Assembly: GCF_023155855.1 (NCBI RefSeq)
Contig: NZ_JAKNUT010000002.1
Coordinates: 310,001-374,000, forward strand
Source of the DNA: Microbacterium aoyamense
GTDB taxonomy: Bacteria > Actinomycetota > Actinomycetes > Actinomycetales > Microbacteriaceae
Reading direction: 5' to 3'
DNA length: 64,000 nucleotides
Shown: one piece after another, positions 8,498 to 17,498 of the stretch
How the letters are laid out: every line of letters begins with the position of its first letter
Numbering within the stretch: the first letter of the stretch is position 1
The notes under the pieces: generated by a model
What the model saw: the letters and a program-made list of their open reading frames with translations, nothing else
Databases searched by the model: none
What the model was told of the DNA's origin: nothing
Translations under genes and position numbers: made by a program

Positions 8498-9907
8498 ATG
8501 ATTCGACCCGACTTGAGCCTTCCCATCCCCGAGAACATCGAGGCCGCGCACTTCATCGGCATCGGCGGTTCCGGCATGTCGGGCCTCGCCCGCATGTTCC
8601 TCGAGCGCGGCATCCGCGTCTCGGGATCCGACCGTGCCGACAGCCCCGGCCTTCGCCAGCTCGAGGCACTGGGTGCGACCGTCTACGTCGGGCACGAGGC
8701 GTCGAACCTCGGCGACGACGTCGACACGGTCGTGCACACGGGAGCCATCTGGCCCGAGAACCCCGAGTTCGTCCTGGCGAAGCAGCGCGGGCTGCACGTC
8801 ATCCATCGCTCGCAGGCGCTGCACTGGTTCATCGGCGGCCGCCGGCTCGTCTCGATCGCGGGGGCGCACGGCAAGACCACGTCGACGGGCATGGTCGTCA
8901 CCGCGCTGCAGGCACTCGGAGTCGACCCCACCTTCGTCAACGGCGGCGTCATCGCGCAGCTCGGCGTCTCGAGCGGGAGCGGCGCCGACGACGTGTTCGT
9001 CATCGAGGCCGACGAGTCCGACGGCACGTTCCTCCTCTACGACACCTCGATCGCGCTCATCACCAACGTCGATCCCGACCACCTCGATCACTGGGGCTCG
9101 CGCGACGCATTCGACGCCGCGTTCGCCGAGTTCGCCAACAGCGCGCGCGAAGCCGTCGTCATCTCGTCCGACGACGAGGGCGCCGTGTCGGTGCGCGCAC
9201 GCCTCACGCACGAGAACGTCGTCTCGTTCGGAGAGGCGGCGGATGCCGACATCCGCGTCACCGACATCGTGACCGACGGCCCGGTGCGCTTCACCGTGCG
9301 CCACGGGGTCGCCGCCGCCGAGATCCAGCTCGCCGTGCCCGGTGCGCACAACGCGATCAACGCGGCGGGCGCGATCGGCGTGCTCGTCGCGCTCGGCCAC
9401 GGGTTCCTCGACGCCGCTCGCGCGGTCGAAGGCTTCGCCGGCACGGCCCGCCGCTTCGAACTGCACGACGTCGTTCGCGGCGTGAGCGTGTACGACGACT
9501 ACGCGCATCACCCGACCGAAGTGGCGGCCGCACTCGCCGCCGCACGGACCGTCGTCGGTGACGGGCGCATCATCGCCCTGCATCAGCCGCACACCTATTC
9601 GCGCACCCAGGCGATGTTCCAGGAGTTCGCCGACGTGCTCGAATCGCACGCCGACCACACCGTCGTCCTCGACGTGTACGGCGCGCGCGAAGACCCCGTC
9701 GAAGGTGTGACGGGCGCCCTCGTCAGCGAGGCGTTCGCCGAGCCCGAGCACGTGCACTTCGTCGCGGACTGGCAGGATGCCGCGGACTACACCGCGTCCG
9801 TCGCCCGTGACGGCGACTTCGTCATCACACTCGGCTGCGGCAACGTCAACCTCATCGTGCCCCAGGTGCTCGACGCCCTCGCGCGCACGTCGTCCGCGGG
9901 GGAGTAG
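8498..9907 (+). CDS. murC: UDP-N-acetylmuramate--L-alanine ligase MurC
   Basis: MurC (469 residues) adds the first L-alanine to UDP-MurNAc. The Rossmann-like N-terminus reads [18 protein letters not shown] at residues 17-34. The ATP loop is [13 protein letters not shown]. The central domain includes [10 protein letters not shown] and [12 protein letters not shown], and the C-terminal domain has [10 protein letters not shown] and HQPHTYSRT. Full length for the family. No Shine-Dalgarno site precedes the ATG; see the -10 box at 8483. ftsQ follows after four bases. Confidence 0.97.
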   Translation: MIRPDLSLPIPENIEAAHFIGIGGSGMSGLARMFLERGIRVSGSDRADSPGLRQLEALGATVYVGHEASNLGDDVDTVVHTGAIWPENPEFVLAKQRGLHVIHRSQALHWFIGGRRLVSIAGAHGKTTSTGMVVTALQALGVDPTFVNGGVIAQLGVSSGSGADDVFVIEADESDGTFLLYDTSIALITNVDPDHLDHWGSRDAFDAAFAEFANSAREAVVISSDDEGAVSVRARLTHENVVSFGEAADADIRVTDIVTDGPVRFTVRHGVAAAEIQLAVPGAHNAINAAGAIGVLVALGHGFLDAARAVEGFAGTARRFELHDVVRGVSVYDDYAHHPTEVAAALAAARTVVGDGRIIALHQPHTYSRTQAMFQEFADVLESHADHTVVLDVYGAREDPVEGVTGALVSEAFAEPEHVHFVADWQDAADYTASVARDGDFVITLGCGNVNLIVPQVLDALARTSSAGE

Positions 9908-9911
9908 CCGG

Positions 9912-10958
9912 ATGCGTCGGCCTTCGCCGCTGCCGCAGTCGGCGGTGCCGCGCGCGCCGGCGCCCGAGGTCGACCCCTCGGCGGACGAGCGCGAGGAGTC
10001 CCTCGCCGACAGCCCGGCCGCGCCCGACGCCGCGATCACCGAGCCGATCCCGATCATCCGCGATCCGGACGCCGCGCCGGCGCCGGAGACTGCCCCCCTC
10101 GCGCCGCCACGGCCGATTCCGATCGCCGTGCCCGACGATGCCCCGGCCGATCCCGCTGCACCGGCGGAGGCCGAGGCGCCGAATCCCGCGACCCCCGTCG
10201 GTCTTCGTGCCGTGTGGTCCGCGGCCCGTGCGCGGCGCAAGGCCCTGCGCGCCGAAGTGCGCCGCTTCACAGTGCGCCAGCGCCGCCGGCGGGCGACGTG
10301 GATCGGAGTCGCGGCATCCTTCGTCCTGCTCGTGCTCGCGACGCTCGGCGCGGCGTACAGTCCGCTCTTCGCGGTGGAGCAGATCCGCATCGTCGGGGCC
10401 TCGCAGCTCGACGCGGATGCCGTCGAGGCCGCGCTCGACGGCCAGATCGGCACGCCGCTGCCGCTCGTCGACGAGAGCGAGGTCAAGGCCGCCCTCGTCA
10501 CGTTCCCGCTCGTCGAGTCGTACACGCTCGAGGCGCGTCCTCCGCACGAGCTCGTCGTGCGCATCGTCGAGCGCACACCCGTCGGCTACCTGGAGACTCC
10601 TGCCGGGTTCTCGCTCGTCGATGCCGCCGGCGTCGTCCTCTCGACCGCACCGACCCCGGGGAGCGAGGGGCCCATGCTGACGATCGCGGGCGGTTCCGAC
10701 ACGCCGGCGTTCGCCGCGGCCGGCGCCGTCATGCGCGCACTCCCCCTGAGCATCCGCGCGCAGGTGACGGCGGTCGCGGCATCCACCCCCGACGATGTGA
10801 CCCTCACCCTCGGCGGCACGAACACGACGGTCGTGTGGGGGAGCGCCGAGGAGTCGGCGCTGAAGGGCGTCGTGCTCGCCAAGGCGATGGCCGCCCGGCC
10901 GCCCGAGACGGTGAGCGAGTATGACGTCTCGTCGCCGCGGGCCGTCGTCGTGCGCTGA
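9912..10958 (+). CDS. ftsQ: Cell division protein FtsQ/DivIB
   Basis: FtsQ is a single-pass membrane protein of the divisome that links FtsW/FtsI to FtsL and FtsB. The 348-residue product has a long Pro/Ala-rich cytoplasmic region (about 115 residues) and a basic stretch RQRRRRATW. One membrane helix follows (VAASFVLLVLATLGAAY), then a POTRA domain (FAVEQIRIVGASQLDADAV) and the FtsQ domain with VESYTLEARPPHELVVRIVERTPVG. The ATG four bases after the murC stop was chosen. An upstream frame extension would lie inside murC. The cytoplasmic tail is long, as is common in actinobacteria. Confidence 0.93.
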   Translation: MRRPSPLPQSAVPRAPAPEVDPSADEREESLADSPAAPDAAITEPIPIIRDPDAAPAPETAPLAPPRPIPIAVPDDAPADPAAPAEAEAPNPATPVGLRAVWSAARARRKALRAEVRRFTVRQRRRRATWIGVAASFVLLVLATLGAAYSPLFAVEQIRIVGASQLDADAVEAALDGQIGTPLPLVDESEVKAALVTFPLVESYTLEARPPHELVVRIVERTPVGYLETPAGFSLVDAAGVVLSTAPTPGSEGPMLTIAGGSDTPAFAAAGAVMRALPLSIRAQVTAVAASTPDDVTLTLGGTNTTVVWGSAEESALKGVVLAKAMAARPPETVSEYDVSSPRAVVVR

Positions 10959-11016
10959 TCGGCCGGCTAATCCCCGACACGCCCATGTCGCTCCACGGTG
11001 TGCGGCGGCATCCGCC

Positions 11017-11072
11017 TACTTTCGATCTAGGAATTGCATACCGAGCAATTCTTTAAACCTCTACATGAGGTT
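11017..11072 (+). promoter_or_regulatory. ftsZ leader with two adjacent hairpins
   Basis: GAATTGC (11031-11037) and GCAATTC (11045-11051) form a perfect 7-bp inverted repeat with a 7-base loop. Five bases further, AACCTC (11056-11061) and GAGGTT (11067-11072) form a 6-bp hairpin with a 5-base loop. The AT-rich composition stands out from the flanks. TACTTT (11017-11022) could be a -10 box that starts the transcript almost at the first hairpin. The ftsZ ATG with its ACGGAGG site lies 26 bases after the second. Confidence 0.55.
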
Positions 11073-11098
11073 GAAGGTTGGGTCAGACGGAGGCCGGC

Positions 11099-12244
11099 AT
11101 GAGCCAGAACCAGAACTACCTCGCGGTGATCAAGGTCGTCGGAGTCGGTGGCGGCGGCGTCAACGCCGTCAACCGCATGATCGACCTCGGTCTGCGCGGC
11201 GTGGAGTTCATCGCGATCAACACCGACGCGCAGGCGCTCCTCATGAGCGACGCCGACGTCAAGCTCGACGTGGGTCGCGAACTCACGCGCGGTCTCGGCG
11301 CGGGCGCCGACCCCGAGGTGGGTCGTCGCGCGGCGGAAGACCACGCGGAAGAGATCGAAGAGGCCCTGCGCGGCGCCGACATGGTCTTCGTGACCGCCGG
11401 AGAAGGCGGTGGCACGGGCACCGGTGGCGCGCCCGTCGTCGCGAAGATCGCGAAGTCGATCGGCGCCCTCACGATCGGCGTCGTGACGAAGCCGTTCTCG
11501 TTCGAGGGGCGACGTCGTCAGCAGCAGGCCGAGACGGGCGTCGGCAAGCTGAAGGAAGAGGTCGACACCCTCATCGTCGTGCCGAACGATCGCCTGCTCG
11601 AGATCAGCGACCGCGGGATCTCGATGATCGAGGCGTTCGCGACCGCCGACCAGGTGCTCCTCGCCGGTGTGCAGGGCATCACCGACCTGATCACGACCCC
11701 GGGCCTCATCAACCTCGACTTCGCCGACGTCAAGTCGGTCATGCAGGGCGCGGGCTCCGCGCTCATGGGCATCGGCTCGGCACGCGGTGCCGACCGCGCG
11801 ATCAAGGCGGCCGAGCTCGCCGTCGAGTCGCCGCTGCTCGAGGCCTCGATCGAGGGTGCGCACGGCGTGCTCCTGTCGATCCAGGGCGGGTCCAACCTCG
11901 GCATCTTCGAGATCAATGACGCGGCGCAGCTCGTGAAAGAGGCCGCGCACCCCGAGGCGAACATCATCTTCGGAACCGTCATCGACGACACGCTGGGCGA
12001 CGAGGTGCGGGTCACCGTCATCGCGGCCGGCTTCGACGGAGGCGAGCCGTCGCTGCGGATCGACCCCGTGAACGCCTCGCGCGTCGTGACGCCGCCCGCG
12101 CTGCCGTCGACGGACGCGACGGCCGACGACGTCGTGCGCGAGTTCGACACGCCCGAGCCCGTCGCGGTCGCGGCGGTCACCGACAGCGGCTACGACTCCG
12201 CGTTCGGCGACGACGACCTCGACATCCCCGACTTCCTCAAGTAA
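11099..12244 (+). CDS. ftsZ: Cell division GTPase FtsZ
   Basis: FtsZ polymerises into the Z ring. The 381-residue protein has the GTP-binding [15 protein letters not shown] near the N-terminus, the tubulin signature [12 protein letters not shown] at about residues 99-110, and the T7 synergy loop [11 protein letters not shown] at about 204. A variable linker follows, and the conserved C-terminal peptide [11 protein letters not shown] binds partners such as SepF. The ATG was chosen over an in-frame TTG seven codons upstream because ACGGAGG precedes it. No ftsA is present, as is normal in actinobacteria, where SepF anchors the ring. Confidence 0.98.
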   Translation: MSQNQNYLAVIKVVGVGGGGVNAVNRMIDLGLRGVEFIAINTDAQALLMSDADVKLDVGRELTRGLGAGADPEVGRRAAEDHAEEIEEALRGADMVFVTAGEGGGTGTGGAPVVAKIAKSIGALTIGVVTKPFSFEGRRRQQQAETGVGKLKEEVDTLIVVPNDRLLEISDRGISMIEAFATADQVLLAGVQGITDLITTPGLINLDFADVKSVMQGAGSALMGIGSARGADRAIKAAELAVESPLLEASIEGAHGVLLSIQGGSNLGIFEINDAAQLVKEAAHPEANIIFGTVIDDTLGDEVRVTVIAAGFDGGEPSLRIDPVNASRVVTPPALPSTDATADDVVREFDTPEPVAVAAVTDSGYDSAFGDDDLDIPDFLK

Positions 12245-12250
12245 CGCTCG

Positions 12251-12937
12251 ATGGACCGCGATCTCGCCGCCCGTCTCGACGAGGTCGACGGTCGCATCGC
12301 GCAGGCCGCGAGCGACGCCGGGCGCGATCCGGCGTTGCTCACGCGCATCGTCGTGACGAAGTTCCACTCCGCCGAGCTCGTCCGCGAGCTCGCGGCGCTC
12401 GGGGTGCGCGACGTCGGCGAGAACAAGCAGCAGGAGCTCACCGCCAAGCGCGCGGAACTGCCCGACCTCGATGCGAACTGGCACTTCATCGGCCAGATCC
12501 AGACCAACAAGGCGCGCGCGGTGCGGGCCGCGGCATCCATCGTCCACTCGGTGGACCGGGCGAGACTCGCCGACGCACTCGATGCCGCCGCACCCGACGA
12601 CGAATCGGTGCTCGACGTCCTGCTGCAGGTCAATCTCACGGACGACCCGGGACGCGGCGGTGTGGAGCCTGCCGAACTCGAATCGCTCGCCGAGCACGTC
12701 GACGGGTGCCGCACCCTCCGGGTCCGGGGAGTCATGGCCGTCGCTCCGCTGGACGAGGAGCCTGCGTCCGCCTTCGCGCGCCTGCGCGCGTACAGCGACC
12801 GGCTGCGTGCGGTCGTGCCGGACGCCGATTGGATGTCGGCGGGGATGACCGCGGACTTCGTCGAAGCGATCGCCGCCGGCGCGACACACCTTCGGATCGG
12901 GTCGGCAATCACGGGTCCGCGCCCGATGCACGGTTAA
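12251..12937 (+). CDS. PLP-homeostasis protein, YggS/PROSC family
   Basis: This 228-residue protein is a monomeric alanine-racemase-fold PLP carrier thought to maintain free pyridoxal phosphate and amino acid balance. Visible are [10 protein letters not shown] with the PLP-binding lysine (residue 38), [23 protein letters not shown] and [22 protein letters not shown] with the phosphate-binding segment. It lies six bases after ftsZ. In many actinobacteria a laccase-like pgeF gene sits between ftsZ and yggS; it is absent here. Its stop codon forms the start of a TAACCT box for sepF. Confidence 0.93.
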   Translation: MDRDLAARLDEVDGRIAQAASDAGRDPALLTRIVVTKFHSAELVRELAALGVRDVGENKQQELTAKRAELPDLDANWHFIGQIQTNKARAVRAAASIVHSVDRARLADALDAAAPDDESVLDVLLQVNLTDDPGRGGVEPAELESLAEHVDGCRTLRVRGVMAVAPLDEEPASAFARLRAYSDRLRAVVPDADWMSAGMTADFVEAIAAGATHLRIGSAITGPRPMHG

Positions 12938-12940
12938 CCT
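12935..12940 (+). promoter_or_regulatory. Candidate -10 box for sepF, overlapping the yggS stop codon
   Basis: TAACCT begins with the TAA stop of the preceding gene and would give sepF a leader of about 20-25 bases containing AGGAGG. Confidence 0.35.
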
Positions 12941-12969
12941 CGGAACAGACGAGCGATCAGGAGGATGCG

Positions 12970-13431
12970 ATGTCGAACCCGCTCAAGAAGACCATGGTGT
13001 ACCTGGGCCTCGCCGACGAGGAAGAGGTGTACGAGGAGCAGACGCCGCAGCCTCGCGGACGCCGCACCGAGGCCGTGGTCGAGAAGGCCGCACCCGTGAC
13101 GCCGATCCACCGGCCGACCGTCGTGCGCCAGCCCTCGCCCACCGCGATCAGCGAGATCCTCACGGTGCACCCCAAGCAGTACCGCGATGCGCAGGTGATC
13201 GCCGAGAACTTCCGCGAGGGGATCCCGGTCATCATCAACCTGTCGCAGATGAGCGACGCCGATGCGCGCCGCCTGATCGACTTCGCGAGCGGCCTCTCGC
13301 TCGGGCTCTACGGACGCATCGAGCGGGTCACCAGCAAGGTGTTCCTGCTCTCGCCCGAGAACGTCGCCGTATCGGGCGACGGCGCCGTGGCGCAGGCCGA
13401 CCCCGAGTCGGTTCCGTTCTCGCAGCACTGA
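12970..13431 (+). CDS. sepF: Cell division protein SepF
   Basis: SepF is the FtsZ membrane anchor in actinobacteria. The 153-residue protein has the amphipathic N-terminus [19 protein letters not shown], a disordered acidic and Pro-rich linker to about residue 65, and the SepF domain ([43 protein letters not shown]). AGGAGG lies five bases before the ATG. It is followed after three bases by yggT. Confidence 0.96.
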   Translation: MSNPLKKTMVYLGLADEEEVYEEQTPQPRGRRTEAVVEKAAPVTPIHRPTVVRQPSPTAISEILTVHPKQYRDAQVIAENFREGIPVIINLSQMSDADARRLIDFASGLSLGLYGRIERVTSKVFLLSPENVAVSGDGAVAQADPESVPFSQH

Positions 13432-13434
13432 CCC

Positions 13435-13737
13435 GTGGACATCGTCCGCCTCATCGCGGCGATCCTCAACGCCGCGCTCGTCATCTACGTCCTCGTGCTG
13501 CTCGCGCGGCTGATCCTGGAATGGATCCCGTTCTTCAACCGGGAGTGGCGCCCGCGCGGTGCCGTTCTCGTGATCGCCGAGATCATCTACACCGTCACGG
13601 ATCCGCCCATCCGCTTCTTCCGTCGCTTCATCCCGCCCCTGCGGGTCGGGGCGATCGCGATCGACTTCGGATTCGCGCTCACGATGCTCCTGTGCTTCGT
13701 GCTGCTCGCGGTCACCCGCGTTTTCGCGAGTTCGTGA
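13435..13737 (+). CDS. YggT-family membrane protein
   Basis: A 100-residue protein with two hydrophobic segments: residues 4-28 (RLIAAILNAALVIYVLVLLARLIL) and about 70-96 (GAIAIDFGFALTMLLCFVLLAV). Between them is the YggT signature EIIYTVTDPPIRFFRRFIPPLRVG. Its function is not firmly established. Location between sepF and wag31 points to a role linked to the cell envelope or division. The GTG start lies three bases after the sepF stop, so it is probably co-translated. Confidence 0.93.
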   Translation: MDIVRLIAAILNAALVIYVLVLLARLILEWIPFFNREWRPRGAVLVIAEIIYTVTDPPIRFFRRFIPPLRVGAIAIDFGFALTMLLCFVLLAVTRVFASS

Positions 13738-13778
13738 CACGAACCGACCCGACTTCCACACAGGCGCGACGGCGCGAC

Positions 13779-13784
13779 TATGCT
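13779..13784 (+). promoter_or_regulatory. Candidate -10 box for wag31
   Basis: TATGCT is followed by a leader of about 70 bases ending in the GAAAGAGG ribosome binding site before the wag31 ATG. The -35 position shows no clear match. Confidence 0.4.
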
Positions 13785-13861
13785 TGCCTGATACGGCCCG
13801 CCCCCACTGGGCCCGCCACAGACAGCTGCCAGCGACCTGAGCGCTCGAAAGAGGAACCACC

Positions 13862-14464
13862 ATGGCATTGACCCCCGATGACGTCGTCACCAAGCAGTTC
13901 CAGCACGTCCGATTCAAGGACGGCTTCGACCCCGACGAGGTCGACGACTTCCTCGACGAGATCGTCGTGGAGTGGCGCAAGGCCCTCGCCGAGAACGAAG
14001 AGCTGAAGGCGAAGCTCGCGGCCTACGAGTCCGGCGCATCCGCCCCCGAACCCGCCGCAGCACCGGCCGCGGCACCGGTCGTCGAGACCGCCGCCCCCGA
14101 GCCGGTCGTCGCCGAAGCCGCCGCCGTCTCCACGGGCGCCGGAGCCTCTGCCGGCATCATCGAGCTCGCGCAGCGTCTGCACGACGAGCACGTCGCCGAG
14201 GGCATCGCCCAGCGCGACCAGCTCATCTCCGAGGCCAAGTCGCAGGCCGCCGCGATCGTGACCGACGCCGAGACGCGCGGCCGCGAGGAGCTCGCGAAGC
14301 TCGACCGCGAGCGCAGCGTGCTCGAGACGCGCATCACCGAGCTTCGGAACTTCGAGCGCGACTACCGCTCGCAGCTGCGCAGCTACATCGAGGGCAAGCT
14401 CCGCGACCTCGAGACCACCGCGACCTCGTCAGGATCGACCCCGGTCTCTGCCATCGGCCTCTAA
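13862..14464 (+). CDS. wag31: Polar growth protein Wag31/DivIVA
   Basis: DivIVA/Wag31 marks cell poles and septa and directs polar wall synthesis in actinobacteria. The 200-residue protein has the N-terminal lipid-binding DivIVA domain (MALTPDDVVTKQFQHVRF, then GFDPDEVDDFLDEIVVEW). An Ala/Pro/Val-rich linker covers about residues 55-95. A long C-terminal coiled coil includes ELAQRLHDEHVAEGIAQRDQLI and RERSVLETRITELRNFERDYR. It is shorter than mycobacterial Wag31 because of its linker. A GAAAGAGGAA site precedes the ATG, and lspA follows after seven bases. Confidence 0.95.
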   Translation: MALTPDDVVTKQFQHVRFKDGFDPDEVDDFLDEIVVEWRKALAENEELKAKLAAYESGASAPEPAAAPAAAPVVETAAPEPVVAEAAAVSTGAGASAGIIELAQRLHDEHVAEGIAQRDQLISEAKSQAAAIVTDAETRGREELAKLDRERSVLETRITELRNFERDYRSQLRSYIEGKLRDLETTATSSGSTPVSAIGL

Positions 14465-14471
14465 GGTCGGC

Positions 14472-15206
14472 GTGTCCGAACGCCAGCCTCTGCGTCATTC
14501 GTCGGCCGGCGCCATCATCGCGGTTCTCGCGGTGCTGGTGCTGGCCGCCGACCAGTTCACGAAGTACCTCGCGCTGCAGAACCTGCCGCTCGAGGAGCCG
14601 GTGAAGATCCTCGGCGACTTCCTGATCTTCTACCTCGTCAAGAACCCCGGCGCCGCCTTCTCTCTCGGCGAGGGTGTCACGTGGATCTTCACGATCGCGC
14701 TGGCGGTCGTCGCGATCGCGATCGGCTGGCTCGCCGTACGTCGGGTGCAATCGCGACTCTGGGCAGTCGTGCTGGGCCTCCTTCTCGGAGGCGTGCTGGG
14801 CAACCTGACCGATCGACTGTTCCGCGAGCCGGGATTCCCCGTCGGTCACGTCATCGACTTCATCAACACCCCGTGGATGATGCCGGCGATCTACAACGTC
14901 GCCGACATCTTCATCGTGTGCGACATGATCCTGGTCGCACTGCTCGTCGTCGTAGGAGTGCACATGGACGGAACACGCGAACCCCGCCGGGCGCGCCAGG
15001 ACGAAGAGACGATCCTGGGCGAGGGAGACGAGACGCCGCCGGACGGTCCCATCGCCGGCTTCGGCGACGAGTTCCCCGTTGCGGATCCGGATGCCGGCAT
15101 CCCCGCCGATGAGCGTGGGCTGCCTCCGCTCAGCGAGGCGGATCAGCGGGCCGTCGAAGCCGAGGCCGACCGCGAAGCGCGGGGCGAGCGCCGCTCCGAC
15201 GACTGA
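14472..15206 (+). CDS. lspA: Lipoprotein signal peptidase LspA with an acidic C-terminal extension
   Basis: LspA is the aspartic protease that cleaves prolipoproteins at the lipobox in the membrane. Four hydrophobic segments are visible. Motifs are [24 protein letters not shown], and the two catalytic-Asp regions [20 protein letters not shown] and YNVADIFIV. The family core ends at about residue 165. The remaining 80 residues form an acidic, probably disordered cytoplasmic tail, so the 244-residue product is longer than typical LspA. The GTG start follows GGTCGG weakly. It abuts the RluD-type gene, the common actinobacterial order. Confidence 0.95.
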   Translation: MSERQPLRHSSAGAIIAVLAVLVLAADQFTKYLALQNLPLEEPVKILGDFLIFYLVKNPGAAFSLGEGVTWIFTIALAVVAIAIGWLAVRRVQSRLWAVVLGLLLGGVLGNLTDRLFREPGFPVGHVIDFINTPWMMPAIYNVADIFIVCDMILVALLVVVGVHMDGTREPRRARQDEETILGEGDETPPDGPIAGFGDEFPVADPDAGIPADERGLPPLSEADQRAVEAEADREARGERRSDD

Positions 15207-15207
15207 C

Positions 15208-16128
15208 ATGCCCTCTCGGCTGCTTCCCGTTCCGGACGGGCTCGAGGGCGCGCGCGTCGATCAGGCGCTCGCGAAGATGCTCGGCTTCTCGCGCACCTTC
15301 GCGGCCGACGTCGCCGAGCAGGGCGGCGTGCAGCTCGACGGTCGCTCTGTCGGCAAATCCGATCGCGTGACGGCGGGCTCGCTGCTGGACGTGACGTGGA
15401 CCGACAAGCTCGAGCCGCAGATCGTGCCGATCGCGGTTCCCGAGCTCGGCATCGTCTACGACGACGACGACATCGTCGTGATCGACAAGCCGTCCGGCGT
15501 CGCCGCGCATCCCTCACTCGGGTGGGAGGGCCCCACGGTGCTCGGAGCCCTCGCCGCGGCGGGGTTCCGCATCGCGACGACGGGTGCGGCCGAACGCCAG
15601 GGGATCGTTCATCGGCTCGACGTGGGTACGAGCGGTCTCATGGTCGTCGCGAAGAGCGAGCGCGCGTACACGGCACTCAAGCACGCGTTCAAGGCGCGCG
15701 AGGTCGACAAGATCTACCACGCCGTGGTGCAGGGGCATCCCGACCCGCTCGCGGGGACGATCGATGCGCCGATCGGGCGGCATCCGTCGCACTCGTGGAA
15801 GTTCGCCGTGACGCCCGAGGCCAAGGACTCCGTCACGCACTACGAGACTCTCGAGGCGTTCCGAGGGGCATCCCTCCTCGAGATCCACCTCGAAACCGGA
15901 CGCACGCACCAGATCCGCGTGCACATGGCCGCGCACCGTCATCCGTGCGTCGGCGACCCGCTCTACGGCGCCGATCCGACGCTGTCCGCACGCCTGGGGC
16001 TCACCCGCCAGTGGCTGCACGCGCACGAGCTGTCGTTCTCGCACCCGGCCACGGGGGAGTGGGTCACGTTCACCTCGGCGTACCCCGCCGACCTCGCGCA
16101 CGCCCTCGAGGTGCTGCGGGAGGAGTGA
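15208..16128 (+). CDS. RluA/RluD-family 23S rRNA pseudouridine synthase
   Basis: This 306-residue protein has an N-terminal S4-like RNA-binding domain (residues 10-75, [14 protein letters not shown]) and the RluA catalytic domain. The motif [17 protein letters not shown] contains the catalytic aspartate, and [13 protein letters not shown] and [26 protein letters not shown] are also family signatures. It isomerises uridine to pseudouridine in large-subunit rRNA. The exact site cannot be told from sequence alone, though the S4 domain and linkage to lspA favour the RluD group. The ATG lies one base after the lspA stop. Confidence 0.93.
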   Translation: MPSRLLPVPDGLEGARVDQALAKMLGFSRTFAADVAEQGGVQLDGRSVGKSDRVTAGSLLDVTWTDKLEPQIVPIAVPELGIVYDDDDIVVIDKPSGVAAHPSLGWEGPTVLGALAAAGFRIATTGAAERQGIVHRLDVGTSGLMVVAKSERAYTALKHAFKAREVDKIYHAVVQGHPDPLAGTIDAPIGRHPSHSWKFAVTPEAKDSVTHYETLEAFRGASLLEIHLETGRTHQIRVHMAAHRHPCVGDPLYGADPTLSARLGLTRQWLHAHELSFSHPATGEWVTFTSAYPADLAHALEVLREE

Positions 16129-16160
16129 CGGATGTCGCATGCCGGTGCCAAGGTGTCGGT

Positions 16161-16727
16161 ATGTCGATCGAGATCCGGCCGGCCGAGACATACGCCGACG
16201 TCAAGACGATGGTGGGGCCCAAGAGCCCCGACGCCGATGTCTGCTGGTGCCTGAGCTACCGGCTCACGTCCAAAGAGAACCAGTCGCTGCACCGCAAGGC
16301 CCGCGGACGCAAGATGTCCGCGCTTCTCCGGCAGGGTCCGCCCGGAGTGCTGGCGTACGACGGTGACGAGGTCGTCGGCTGGGCGGCGGTGCACCGGCGG
16401 GCCGACACGTCGTTCGCGACCAACCGCCGCATCCCGCACGTCGACGACCTCGACGTCTGGAGCATCTGGTGCATCCGCGTGCGTCCGGGGCATCGCGGCG
16501 AGGGCATCTCGCACGCGCTCCTGCAGGGCGCCGTCGATTTCGCCCGTGACAACGGTGCTCCCGCGATCGAGGGGTACCCGGTCGACAATCGGGGCGAGAA
16601 GGTCGACCTCACGATGGCCTACGTCGGCACGAAGGCGGGATTCCGCAAGGCGGGATTCCGCAAGGCGGCCGACACCGAGTCGGTTCTGAACGGCTTCCCG
16701 CGCGTCCTCATGCGCCTCGACCTCTGA
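16161..16727 (+). CDS. GNAT-family acetyltransferase
   Basis: A 188-residue protein with a GNAT fold: GVLAYDGDEVVGWAAVHRR (beta strands 3-4), then VWSIWCIRVRPGHRGEGISHALLQGAVDFAR, the acetyl-CoA pyrophosphate-binding loop (R-x-x-H-R-G-x-G variant) and helix. The substrate is unknown. Near the C-terminus the KAGFR segment is repeated exactly (TKAGFRKAGFRKAAD), from a 15-base tandem duplication. The start was chosen at the ATG five bases after AAGGTG. It converges on the NUDIX gene. Confidence 0.85.
   Translation: MSIEIRPAETYADVKTMVGPKSPDADVCWCLSYRLTSKENQSLHRKARGRKMSALLRQGPPGVLAYDGDEVVGWAAVHRRADTSFATNRRIPHVDDLDVWSIWCIRVRPGHRGEGISHALLQGAVDFARDNGAPAIEGYPVDNRGEKVDLTMAYVGTKAGFRKAGFRKAADTESVLNGFPRVLMRLDL
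16632..16668 (+). repeat. 15-bp tandem duplication inside the GNAT gene
   Basis: AAGGCGGGATTCCGC occurs at 16632-16646 and 16647-16661, followed by a partial third copy (AAGGCGG). It adds five residues in frame next to the C-terminal beta strand. Confidence 0.85.
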
Positions 16728-16733
16728 CCTGGT

Positions 16734-16787
16734 TGCGACGCCGGTCCGGGTGACATCCCCCACGGACTCCTCGGTCCCGGCGTCGCA
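16734..16787. terminator. Inverted repeat between convergent genes, possible bidirectional terminator
   Basis: TGCGACGCCGG (16734-16744) and CCGGCGTCGCA (16777-16787) are perfect 11-bp arms around a 32-base centre. They lie just after the GNAT stop and before the end of the NUDIX gene on the other strand. There is no T-tract. Confidence 0.45.
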
Positions 16788-16890
16788 CTTCCACCGTACG
16801 AAGCAGCCTGGGGCGGAGCGGCGGACGCGGCAGGATGCCGTACTCGAGCGCCGTACTTGCGTAGTCGATCGCCGATTCTGCGTGGTCGGA

Positions 16891-17376
16891 TCACGCCGGT
16901 GCCGTGCCGCCTTCGAATCGGGTCGGCAGATCCGCGCCGAGTGCGAGGTCGATCCGCCGGCGCATGTCGGCGAGTTCGAGCTCGGGGAGTCCGTCGAGGT
17001 CGTACCAGCCGACGTCGGTGAGCTCGCCGTCGGCCGGGTGCGGATCGCCCTCGATCCATTCGCAGCGGAAGACGAGACCGAGATAGTCGCACTCGTCGCC
17101 GTTCGGATACGTCACCCTCGGGATCTGGTGCACCCACGCGAGTCGCTCAGCCCGCACCCTGACGCCGGTCTCCTCGAGCGTCTCGCGCACCGCCGCGTCG
17201 GCGGGCTCCTCGCCCGGGTCGACGATCCCCGTCGGCGGTGTGAGGGCGCCGTTGTCACTGCGGCGCCCGAGCAGGATGCGACCATCCCGCACGACGATCG
17301 CGGTGACACCGGCGAGGAAGAGCGGAGCGTGGCCGATGCAGGAGCGCATCGACAGGACGTAGTCGGGGGTAGGCAT
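16891..17376 (-). CDS. NUDIX hydrolase
   Basis: This 161-residue protein carries the NUDIX box GIVDPGEEPADAAVRETLEETGV, matching G-x5-E-x7-REU-x-EE-x-GU, at about residues 50-72. NUDIX enzymes hydrolyse nucleoside diphosphates linked to another group; the substrate cannot be deduced. The flanking ILLGRRSDNGALTPP and YLGLVFRCEWIEGDPHP resemble the MutT-like house-cleaning group. The ATG is preceded at six bases by a TAGCGT box and has no ribosome binding site. Confidence 0.9.
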   Translation of the reverse strand: MPTPDYVLSMRSCIGHAPLFLAGVTAIVVRDGRILLGRRSDNGALTPPTGIVDPGEEPADAAVRETLEETGVRVRAERLAWVHQIPRVTYPNGDECDYLGLVFRCEWIEGDPHPADGELTDVGWYDLDGLPELELADMRRRIDLALGADLPTRFEGGTAPA

Positions 17377-17382
17377 CCGGCC

Positions 17383-17388
17383 ACGCTA
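17383..17388 (-). promoter_or_regulatory. Predicted -10 box, leaderless start of the NUDIX gene
   Basis: TAGCGT on the minus strand, six bases before the ATG at 17376. Confidence 0.5.
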
Positions 17389-17486
17389 CCCGCACCCGTC
17401 CCGACCCCAGTCTCACCCTCAACTCGAGGGTGAGACGACCTCGACGACCCGCGCCGCCCTCGGGCGACCGATGTCGGAGCCGTCCG

Positions 17487-17492
17487 TAGACT
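17487..17492 (+). promoter_or_regulatory. Predicted -10 box, leaderless start of dnaE
   Basis: TAGACT lies six bases before the GTG at 17499. No Shine-Dalgarno sequence is present. Confidence 0.55.
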
Positions 17493-17498
17493 CGATCC

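Noticed and set aside
8432..10576. A 714-residue minus-strand frame across murC and ftsQ
   Set aside because: It is antisense to murC and ftsQ, whose motifs are unmistakable. The antisense translation has no family match.
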